DNA of 64,000 nt from Bifidobacterium oedipodis (lineage in GTDB: Bacteria > Actinomycetota > Actinomycetes > Actinomycetales > Bifidobacteriaceae): NCBI RefSeq assembly GCF_012932425.1, contig NZ_JAAIII010000004.1, positions 248,001 through 312,000 on the forward strand, written 5' to 3'. Position numbers and translations under genes: made by a program. The notes below the pieces were generated by a model. It was given only the letters and a program-made list of their open reading frames with translations. It was not told the DNA's origin and ran no database searches. How positions within the stretch are numbered: position 1 is the first letter of the stretch; each line of letters opens with the position of its first letter. Shown here piece after piece: positions 34,408 through 41,642 of this stretch.

Positions 34408-35463
34408 TCATTGTTGCGTAGGAGGCATTACCGATGCGCGAATCACCAGCCGGGTCGGCACTGTCACATCATGGCGAGTGTCGTCCAAGCCAAGCTTCAC
34501 CGCGATTTCGCCCATTTCGAAATACGAGGCATGCACCGTGGTCAGCGGCACGATGAAATCATCCGCGTAATCAAGATCATCGAACCCGCCGACGGAGATG
34601 TCTTGGGGAATGTTGAGCCCCATTTTGCGCACTCCCGCCATGGCATGCAGGGCCAATTCGTCCGTGGATCCCACAATCGCAGTGATTTCGGGATGACTGC
34701 GCAATACAGTCATCGTGTTGGTCATATCCGACAACCGTTCGCCCACATCTTGGATGGCCATCGTCTCGTCGAAATCAATGCCATTGTCCGACAGCGCACG
34801 AAGGAAACCCTGGTATCGCTGCCAGCGGGCACCACCGGTATTCAATCCCATGAATGCGAAATGGCGATGCCCCAACGAAATCATGTATTTCGTCAGCTCG
34901 TAGGCTCCCTGCTCGTTCTCATAATCAACGACATCGATATCCTGCGAGAAATTCAACCTTGGCCATGCCAACATGACCAGTGAGGCTCCCACTGTTTTGA
35001 ACTTCTGGAAGTTATCGTTGAACGAATCAATCACCGTTGGTGTGATGCCGGAATCCGGCGTCATTACCACCAAGCGCGGCCTGTATGAGAGGATTTCCGA
35101 AATCGTTTTTTCGGGATCGGTCCAATCGCCTCCTGTGGTAAGGATATGGAATTGCAACTGTTGCCTGCGCGCCTCGGATTCTACACCTGCGGCCATATCC
35201 GCATACGTGCCGCCAGACACGCAACGCTGCACGAGAATCGCCGTTTGAGGTTGGCTGGTAATCGTTGCCGCGGCACGATTGGGCACATACCCCAAACGAC
35301 TGATTGCCGCGTTGACTTTTTTGCGGGTGCTGTCCCCTACCGGATAACCGCCATTGACCACGCGTGATACTGTCGCCACGGAGACTCCGGCCGCTTGGGC
35401 GACATCGCGAATGCCCACCACTCCGGTTTTTGCTGGTCCGGAACGTCCTTTGTTTTCAGTCAT
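34408..35463 (-). CDS. LacI-family regulator of the arabinan locus
   Basis: A 351-residue LacI/GalR regulator. Residues 17-65 form the DNA-binding head (IRDVAQAAGVSVATVSRVVNGGYPVGDSTRKKVNAAISRLGYVPNRAA), including the hinge helix. The rest is a periplasmic-binding-protein-like sensor (SLGHRHFAFMGLN; ITAIVGSTDELALHAMAGVRKMGL; DISVGGFDDLDYADDFIVPLTTV). It follows the GH28-like gene by 50 bp and shares its direction, so they may be co-transcribed. It is the obvious candidate to bind the nine related palindromes found upstream of GH51, GH43, GH28-like and transporter genes. The sugar effector is unknown; arabino-oligosaccharide is a guess. Confidence 0.92.
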   Translation of the reverse strand: MTENKGRSGPAKTGVVGIRDVAQAAGVSVATVSRVVNGGYPVGDSTRKKVNAAISRLGYVPNRAAATITSQPQTAILVQRCVSGGTYADMAAGVESEARRQQLQFHILTTGGDWTDPEKTISEILSYRPRLVVMTPDSGITPTVIDSFNDNFQKFKTVGASLVMLAWPRLNFSQDIDVVDYENEQGAYELTKYMISLGHRHFAFMGLNTGGARWQRYQGFLRALSDNGIDFDETMAIQDVGERLSDMTNTMTVLRSHPEITAIVGSTDELALHAMAGVRKMGLNIPQDISVGGFDDLDYADDFIVPLTTVHASYFEMGEIAVKLGLDDTRHDVTVPTRLVIRASVMPPTQQ

Positions 35464-35513
35464 TGCACACCTTTGCTTGTCGTGCGGTTATCTTCGCATG
35501 AATTGCTGACAGT

Positions 35514-37037
35514 TCAGCGTTGCTCTGATGCTTCCTTTCCGCATATGCTGACCGATCGGGTGTAATCGCCTACAGCGATGCCGGCCTCATCCATTGTTCG
35601 GCACACCTCGCCATTGCGTACAAAACCGCTGATTGTCACATCCTCAACTGTATGCTCCGGCGAGTATCCGACGATCTGCGAAGGCAGTTCATTCTCAGCA
35701 CCGTTCACGCTCACGTTTTCCACTCGCACATGGCGGATTGAGTCGCCGGGAATGGGATTGTAATCTTTATTGAAGCACACGCGGAAATCGATCACGCGGC
35801 CGCGCCGGAACCGTTCGATGCGGATATTGCGATAGGTCACATCGCTTACCGCATTGCCGTCGCCTGGATTGATGGCCATCACGCCCATGTAGTTCGGCTG
35901 ATGCTCATCATGTTCCAATACGTCAATGTTCTCGAACAAAATGTGATCTATGGTGTCACCGCCGCCATGCTCGTGGTCGCCGTGCGTGCCGATCACCGTG
36001 GGGTGCGCAACATCAGGCCACAGCGTGCAGTCGTGCACCTCAACGTTGGCGACGCTGCCACGATATTCCCAACGCGAGCAATAGATGGCGACGCAATCGT
36101 CGGAGGTGCGCAGGAAGCAGCCGGAAATATGCACATTGCTGCAGGCCATCATGTCAAGGCCGTCGCTCCAGCCCTCACAGCTGAAGGACTTGACGTTGCG
36201 CACGGTCACGTCTTGGGATGAGCCGAACATCACGGTGTAGTGCGGCGGGTTGATGAACATCATGCCGTCGAGCGTGACATGCTTGGAAAATCCGATGGTC
36301 AGGCCGCATACGCCGGAGAATCGGTTGAATGAGGCCAGATTAGTGATGCCGCGTCCCAACAGATGCACGTCCTGGGCATGATTGACGCGAAATGCGCCTT
36401 CCATCACCGCGCCGCCGTCGAAGATGAGCGTGGTGTGGCTGGGCAGATCCATCACACAGTCCTCAATGTAGTGATAGCCGGGCTTGACGCGCACTGTAAC
36501 CATCGCACCAGCCGGCTTGTTGGCGCGAGCCGCCTCGATATCGCGCAGCACCTGACGGCGGAACATGGAAGCACCGTTAAGGTTGCCTTCCACAACCACG
36601 TCGGCGTCGATGGCATCCCATGCGCGCACCTCGGTCAAATCCCCTGCGAACAGATGCAAATTGTGCCGCCGGTCTCCATTGAGTTCCACTGAGCAGTTCA
36701 CCGGCCGGTCGAGTGTGAACGTCAGCCTACGTTGCTCGACATTGGGCACCAATCCCAGGCTCAGCGGGCGAATTTCGGCACCATACGTGTAGTACCAGCC
36801 AACTTTGGCGACCTCAACCTCGACAGGCCCATCGGCGAAGTCGAAGAAGGCCATCGACGCTTCGGTCACGTCATGCATGTTGACACGCACGCGATACGTC
36901 GGCACGCTCTGCCACGCGTCATCGCCGGCCCCTACCGGACGCACACGCACCGTATAGTCGTTCTGCAGCACCGCCAGACGAGGCGCTGGATAAGTGCGAA
37001 TCGTTGCACAGCTTGCTGCCTGAGAATTCTGGGACAT
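35514..37037 (-). CDS. GH28-like parallel beta-helix protein
   Basis: A 507-residue protein. Residues 10-145 form a beta-sandwich (EVEVAKVGWYYTYGAEIRPLSLGL), then a right-handed beta-helix with polygalacturonase-like features: SDGLDMM (Asp292, Asp295), TSDDCVAIY (Asp313, Asp314), VIGTHGDHEHGGG and RVIDFRVCFNKDYN. The acidic set fits a GH28-type hydrolase, but details differ (no NTD, no RIK), so the substrate may not be galacturonan. No signal peptide, so probably cytoplasmic and acting on imported fragments. The start at 37037 is chosen for GGAG 9 bp upstream. A LacI-type operator lies at 37096-37113. Confidence 0.72.
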   Translation of the reverse strand: MSQNSQAASCATIRTYPAPRLAVLQNDYTVRVRPVGAGDDAWQSVPTYRVRVNMHDVTEASMAFFDFADGPVEVEVAKVGWYYTYGAEIRPLSLGLVPNVEQRRLTFTLDRPVNCSVELNGDRRHNLHLFAGDLTEVRAWDAIDADVVVEGNLNGASMFRRQVLRDIEAARANKPAGAMVTVRVKPGYHYIEDCVMDLPSHTTLIFDGGAVMEGAFRVNHAQDVHLLGRGITNLASFNRFSGVCGLTIGFSKHVTLDGMMFINPPHYTVMFGSSQDVTVRNVKSFSCEGWSDGLDMMACSNVHISGCFLRTSDDCVAIYCSRWEYRGSVANVEVHDCTLWPDVAHPTVIGTHGDHEHGGGDTIDHILFENIDVLEHDEHQPNYMGVMAINPGDGNAVSDVTYRNIRIERFRRGRVIDFRVCFNKDYNPIPGDSIRHVRVENVSVNGAENELPSQIVGYSPEHTVEDVTISGFVRNGEVCRTMDEAGIAVGDYTRSVSICGKEASEQR

Positions 37038-37095
37038 TATCATCTCCATGATTGTTATTGCGTGCGATGCGTTATGCCATCGGCCGCCCCAAGCA

Positions 37096-37113
37096 ATAGT
37101 AACTGGTTACCAT
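37096..37113. promoter_or_regulatory. LacI-type operator before GH28-like gene
   Basis: ATAGTAACTGGTTACCAT, centred about 67 bp upstream of the start, is a near-perfect palindrome (GTAAC-TG-GTTAC) of the locus type. Confidence 0.65.
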
Positions 37114-37194
37114 CACTGACGCAACGAAGGAATGTCTCACACGCTTCGCTATACCAGCGCAATCATTCAATGCGCCGATTGTGAAAATTGCGGG

Positions 37195-37950
37195 TCAACG
37201 CTCCCCTACGGCGGTTGCGCCGAATCGGAACATGGTCGTCACCAGCGCTGCGAGCAGTCCCCATAGGCCGGGCGCAAACAGCAACAGCATGCTGCCGACA
37301 AGAGGAATTCTTGAGAGCATCGCCACAACAATCAACAGAAACAGCCAAGTCAGCGGTACATACACCTTGCGGGCCACGACGACCAGCATGGCAGCCATAT
37401 ATTCCCGCAGCGAAAGTACAGTGCCGTGAGGTGTTGTGGGTTCGGTTGCGGCCGACGCCATCAGCAGTACCGCCATCAGCATGGCAAGGGCCACAGCCGG
37501 CACAAACACAGAAGGAGCGGTGCCAAACAACGCAATGTCATAAGCCACGAATAGTTCCGCCACAGACGCGATAGCCCAAACCAATATCTGTCCGCGCGAA
37601 GCCTGCCGAATCGATGCGAAGAACGTGCGCGTCAGATGCCCGGGGTATCCGCGCTCTGCCAGTACGGCACGACTGGCAGCGAATATGGCCGTCAGGCCTG
37701 GTCCGATTGGGATTAAGGACAGCACGCCCAACCAGACGGCCACATGCGTGGGCTGCCATCCCACCAGTAGGATGAAGGCCACCTGCGGCAGCAGGAACAG
37801 CCACCCCAGTACAGCGATGACGAACACCGCCCATACGTTCAGCAGCGTCTGCGATACTGCGGAATCATAGGAAAGCACACCCAGTAATTTGCCACCGGTT
37901 TTGGCGAAAACGCCATTGCTCCCGGATTGCTTGTTCATCGCGACCATCAT
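37195..37950 (-). CDS. DUF624 (YesL-like) membrane protein
   Basis: A 251-residue protein with about five or six membrane helices (LLNVWAVFVIAVLGWLFLLPQ; VWLGVLSLIPIGPGLTAIFAASRAVL; MAVLLMASAATEP; VPLTWLFLLIVVAMLSRIPLVGSMLLLF). It matches the DUF624/YesL family, whose genes often sit in sugar ABC transporter operons for plant glycans. Function unknown. GAAAGGA lies before the ATG at 37950. It follows the transporter permease by 81 bp with a hairpin between. Confidence 0.82.
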   Translation of the reverse strand: MMVAMNKQSGSNGVFAKTGGKLLGVLSYDSAVSQTLLNVWAVFVIAVLGWLFLLPQVAFILLVGWQPTHVAVWLGVLSLIPIGPGLTAIFAASRAVLAERGYPGHLTRTFFASIRQASRGQILVWAIASVAELFVAYDIALFGTAPSVFVPAVALAMLMAVLLMASAATEPTTPHGTVLSLREYMAAMLVVVARKVYVPLTWLFLLIVVAMLSRIPLVGSMLLLFAPGLWGLLAALVTTMFRFGATAVGER

Positions 37951-37972
37951 GCGCCCATCCTTTCTATACAAC

Positions 37973-38008
37973 AAGCGCCGTCATCCTCGCGGGGGGCTGC
38001 CGGCGCTT
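37973..38008 (-). terminator. Hairpin after the permease genes
   Basis: AAGCGCCG (37973-37980) pairs with CGGCGCTT (38001-38008), with a GC-rich 20-base loop. It lies between the second permease and the DUF624 gene and may lower read-through. Confidence 0.45.
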
Positions 38009-38031
38009 ACGTTGATTACTACATGGCCAAT

Positions 38032-38922
38032 TCAGCCCTTGACCGCTCCGACTGCCATACCCTTGATGAAGTAGCGTTGGAAGGCGGCGAAGATGATCAG
38101 AGACGGAATCAGCGAGATGATGGCACCCGCATAGATCAGCTCCCATTGTGAAGTGAGCAGGCCGACCATGCGGTTGATTGCCACGTTGATTGTGCCAGCG
38201 GACGACGCGTCCAGCATCACCAGCGGGATGAAGAAGTCGTTCCAGAAGCTCAGCGCGTTGGTGATCACGAAGGCCGAGGTCACCGGCATCAGCATCGGGA
38301 ACACAATCTGCCAGAAGATGCGCAGACGTCCAGCACCGTCCAAGGATGCGGCCTCTTCGAGCGACACCGGCACGCCTTTGAGGAACGAGCAATACAGCAG
38401 AATGCCGAAGCCAGCGGCACCACCCAAGTGAACCAGGATCACGGCCCACAGGTCGCCGTAGATTCCGATGGCGTTGAACATACGCACCAGCGGGATCATA
38501 CGCACTTGGAACGGAATCATCAGCCCCGACAGGAACAGCAGGTAGAGGAATCCAGAGGCCTTGCCACCGATGCGTTCGACGCCATAGGCGGCCATCGGCA
38601 GGATGATGATCAGGATGGCGAGGGAGATCACAGTGATGAACAAGGTGTTGAACGTAGCCCCGAGGAAGTCGGTGTCCTGGAACAGGCGCACATAGTTCTC
38701 CCAATGCCATACGGTGGGCATGCCCATCGGGTCTATGGTGATTTCGGCGTAGGTGCGGAAGGATTGCAGGAACGCGTAAAACACCGGGAAGGCGACGATA
38801 CAGAACAGCACTGCAGTGACCAGCATGCATACGCCCTCGCCAAGAGTGAATTTCTCCTTGACTTTCTTGTCCTTCTTTTTCGAGGCGCGAATGGCCTTCG
38901 ACGAAACAGTTGTGGCACTCAT
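38032..38922 (-). CDS. Sugar ABC transporter permease (CUT1, MalG-like)
   Basis: A 296-residue permease with six helices and a lysine-rich N-terminal tail (SKKKDKKVKEKF). The EAA loop is EEAASLDGAGRLRIFWQIVFPMLMP. The segment VFYAFLQSFRTYAEITIDPMGMPTVWHWENYVRLF is typical of MalG-type CUT1 permeases. It overlaps the partner permease by 4 bp (ATGA). CUT1 systems take up oligosaccharides and use a shared ATPase; no ATPase gene is in this locus, so a common MsmK-like ATPase elsewhere is likely. Confidence 0.93.
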   Translation of the reverse strand: MSATTVSSKAIRASKKKDKKVKEKFTLGEGVCMLVTAVLFCIVAFPVFYAFLQSFRTYAEITIDPMGMPTVWHWENYVRLFQDTDFLGATFNTLFITVISLAILIIILPMAAYGVERIGGKASGFLYLLFLSGLMIPFQVRMIPLVRMFNAIGIYGDLWAVILVHLGGAAGFGILLYCSFLKGVPVSLEEAASLDGAGRLRIFWQIVFPMLMPVTSAFVITNALSFWNDFFIPLVMLDASSAGTINVAINRMVGLLTSQWELIYAGAIISLIPSLIIFAAFQRYFIKGMAVGAVKG

Positions 38923-39851
38923 TGCTGAATCTCCCTGCTACGCATGTACTTGTTGGTAATCAATGTCGTGATCATCACCACGATGAACAGGATCACGGCG
39001 GCGGCCGAACCGAAGCCAGCACGGTATTCACCGAAGCCGAGTCGGTAGATGAAGAAGGCCATAGTCTCGGACACAAAGCCTGGGCCACCACCGGTGAGCA
39101 CCATCACCTGATCGAAAATCACCCAGCCGCCGATCAACGCCAGCGTGAAGTTCACAGTGACTGATCCGGCAAGCATCGGCCAGGTCACATGGCGGAACAC
39201 CTGCAGGCCATTGGCGCCATCCACTTCGGCGGCTTCAACGAGCTCCTGCGGTACCGACTGCAGATTCGACAGGTAGATCAGCGTGGTGTTGCCACCCAAC
39301 GTGAAGCAGATGAGGAACAACAGCACCCAGATGATGTGCTTTGAATCGCCAAGCCAGTCATGAGCGAGGCTGTCGAGCCCCATTTTGGTCAAGATCTCGT
39401 TAACTGCGCCGAAGTTGGAGTTAAGCATGTACTTCCAGATCGTGGAGACAATGAACGCGCTGACCAGCGACGGCAGATACACGATAGTGCGGAAGAAGCC
39501 CGCGAAATGCTTGATATGGTCGAGCAGCAGGGCTACCGCCAGAGAGATGACGTTGATGATGAACGCCGAGCCGATGCCGAGGATCAGGGTGTTTTTGGTG
39601 GAGTTCCAGAATCGGCCGGAGCCGATGATTTCCTGATAATTACGCAACCCGACGTAGTCGTATTTGGCGGAGATGCCGTCGTAATTGGTGAAGCTGAGCT
39701 GAATGGACTGCAGGGACGGGAAAATCACGATCCACAGAAACAGCACCAGCATCGGCAGCGTGAACAGGAACATCATCAGTTTGTTGCGACGAGCCTGGGC
39801 ATGAATCGCATTATGTGAGGCACCTGATGTGCCACGACGTACGGTAGCCAC
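38919..39851 (-). CDS. Sugar ABC transporter permease (CUT1, MalF-like)
   Basis: A 310-residue permease with six helices. The start MFLFTLPMLVLFLWIVIFPSLQSIQLSFTNYDG is typical of MalF/LacF-type permeases. The EAA loop is ELVEAAEVDGANGLQVFRHVTWPML. I chose GTG at 39851 because AAGGAG lies 9 bp upstream; an ATG at 39878 would place that ribosome site inside the gene. It pairs with the MalG-like permease and the binding protein of the same operon. A strong hairpin separates it from the binding-protein gene. Confidence 0.9.
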   Translation of the reverse strand: MATVRRGTSGASHNAIHAQARRNKLMMFLFTLPMLVLFLWIVIFPSLQSIQLSFTNYDGISAKYDYVGLRNYQEIIGSGRFWNSTKNTLILGIGSAFIINVISLAVALLLDHIKHFAGFFRTIVYLPSLVSAFIVSTIWKYMLNSNFGAVNEILTKMGLDSLAHDWLGDSKHIIWVLLFLICFTLGGNTTLIYLSNLQSVPQELVEAAEVDGANGLQVFRHVTWPMLAGSVTVNFTLALIGGWVIFDQVMVLTGGGPGFVSETMAFFIYRLGFGEYRAGFGSAAAVILFIVVMITTLITNKYMRSREIQQ

Positions 39852-39878
39852 TGTTGTATTTCTCCTTATGCGTGACAT

Positions 39879-39928
39879 TCGCCGCCGGAGGGGCCTAAGC
39901 AGGAGGCTGCGAACCTCTCCAGCGGCGA
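39879..39928 (-). terminator. Intra-operon hairpin after the binding-protein gene
   Basis: TCGCCGCCGGAGGGG (39879-39893) pairs with CCTCTCCAGCGGCGA (39914-39928) with two mismatches. Placed between binding-protein and permease genes, it would give more binding protein than permease. Confidence 0.6.
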
Positions 39929-39958
39929 GTATCAGCTAATCGATTGCGTCAGAACCAT

Positions 39959-41305
39959 TCAGTTCTGTGCGGGAACGTCCTTCGCGAACTCGGCTTTCAG
40001 CTCGGCGATGGTGGTGTCAAGATCCTTCTGGTTGTCCTGATAGGCCACGCGAGCCTGACGGAAGAAGGAGTTGAAGGATGAGAAGGTGCCCTCAGTAGGA
40101 GACTCGTTCGAAATCCACTTCAGCTTCGGGTTCTTCAACAGATTGAAGTAATCCTCCGAACCGGGGATGGATTCGTTGCGCGTCACCTTGTCAGAATCCT
40201 TGATATTGGCGGAGATGGTGCCGGACTGCTCAACGACGTTGGAGCCTTCCACGGAATAGAAATATTTGAGGAAGTCCACGCCGAGGTCGTAGGTGCCGTT
40301 CTCCTTGGACTGTGCGGACAGCGCCAGACCGGTGGAGGTATCGCCCACGGCGTTCTTCACGACGTTCAAGTTGCCTTCTTCATCGGGGATCAGGAACATG
40401 CCGGCGTTGAAATCGGACTTGACCTTGTTGATGTCCTTCAGGCGGCCGAGGCCGGCGGAGGTGGTGGCCATCACGGTTTTGCCGGTGACCAGCAATGTGG
40501 TGGTCTGGGCATCCTGCGTGGACTGCCAGCCGGACAGCACGTAGTTGTCGATAAGCATCTTGACCTTTTCCATCGGTTCCTTCAGCTCATCGAGAGAAGC
40601 CTTGCCATTGGCGACATCCATCCAATAGCCGCCATGTTCGGCGGAATGCTTGGCGAACACGGAGTTGGCGATAGGCTTGAAGATTTGGTCGGACGGCCAG
40701 TTTTCAGCCGCAGCAGTGGCAAGCGGGGTGTCACCGTTAGCTTTAATGTCATCCATGAGCTTGATGAATTCGTCCCATGTGGTCGGAACTTCGAGATCAT
40801 GCTCGTTGAAGTAATCCTTGTTGTAGACGATGTTGATGCCGATCTCACCGTTGTTGGCGGAGCTCGGCACCAGATACACATTGCCGTCGGAGTAAGGGGC
40901 ATAGGCGTCGTCCTGCAGCAGATCGGTGACCTCGGAAGGAATCGGGGCGAGCTTGCCGGCCTTAGCATAGGTGGTGTAATCGCGCATATCCACGATGGTG
41001 GGCCAATTGTTCGTGGCATCCATGGTCTTCATAGCGGTGGCGTAGTCGGAGCCGGCGGTCAGAGGCTCAGCAACAACCGTGCCCATTGTGCTTTGCTTGT
41101 TGTAAGCATCAACAACAGCCTTGACCGTGGCGTTCCAGGTTTCGTCGCCTGTGGCATAGAGGAACCGTGCCGTCTTGCCGCCATTCGCATCCCCGCTCGA
41201 TGCGGTTTTGCTGCCGGCACCGCATGCGGCGACACCGCACAGGGCAGCGACCGCGCTTACCGCAGCAATGGCACGCTTCACATTTCTTGCGAATCCGTAA
41301 GTCAT
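39959..41305 (-). CDS. Sugar ABC transporter substrate-binding lipoprotein
   Basis: A 448-residue solute-binding protein. The signal peptide ends in lipobox GVAAC (Cys28), so it is anchored on the outer face of the membrane. The rest is a family 1 extracellular binding protein (FLYATGDETWNATVKAVVDAYNKQ; VPTTWDEFIKLMDDIKANGDTPLATAAAENWP; TVMATTSAGLGRL). The ligand is probably an oligosaccharide from arabinan or another plant glycan, by context. It heads the operon binding protein, MalF-like, MalG-like, DUF624. AAAGGAG lies before the ATG. Two LacI-type operators lie upstream. Confidence 0.93.
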   Translation of the reverse strand: MTYGFARNVKRAIAAVSAVAALCGVAACGAGSKTASSGDANGGKTARFLYATGDETWNATVKAVVDAYNKQSTMGTVVAEPLTAGSDYATAMKTMDATNNWPTIVDMRDYTTYAKAGKLAPIPSEVTDLLQDDAYAPYSDGNVYLVPSSANNGEIGINIVYNKDYFNEHDLEVPTTWDEFIKLMDDIKANGDTPLATAAAENWPSDQIFKPIANSVFAKHSAEHGGYWMDVANGKASLDELKEPMEKVKMLIDNYVLSGWQSTQDAQTTTLLVTGKTVMATTSAGLGRLKDINKVKSDFNAGMFLIPDEEGNLNVVKNAVGDTSTGLALSAQSKENGTYDLGVDFLKYFYSVEGSNVVEQSGTISANIKDSDKVTRNESIPGSEDYFNLLKNPKLKWISNESPTEGTFSSFNSFFRQARVAYQDNQKDLDTTIAELKAEFAKDVPAQN

Positions 41306-41642
41306 GTTTTCTCCTTTGATTTACCCCATCATTGGGCTGTTGCGACTTGGAAGATACCTTCGCGTTCCTGATTCGCTCAATATCACTTGCGCCAACCAGT
41401 GTAGCAACCGGTTTCTTTTTGCTTACATAAGATAGATTAAACCCTAAGAACAGCTAAAGTCAAACTCAGAACTAAAAAATAGTAAACGGTTACTATATGT
41501 GGACGCTAAAACCTAGTGTTTTTGGCGTAAATAAGCCACTATGCCTGCGACACGCCGAAATCTATGCCTCAGCCATCCCTAACGGGCATGACCGGCCACC
41601 GCAGGCAGAGTTTCCCTAGGAAAAGGCAACGAATCCGACGTA
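41306..41642. promoter_or_regulatory. Promoter region of the ABC operon, two LacI-type operators
   Basis: This 337-bp gap upstream of the binding-protein gene holds GTAGCAACCGGTTTCTTT at 41401-41418 and the near-perfect palindrome ATAGTAAACGGTTACTAT at 41479-41496, 78 bp apart (start to start), the same spacing as the operators before the GH51 gene at 31580. Sequence from 41410 to 41500 is AT-rich, as for a promoter. The rest (41520-41642) holds nothing I recognise; it is the 3' side of rel. Confidence 0.65.
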
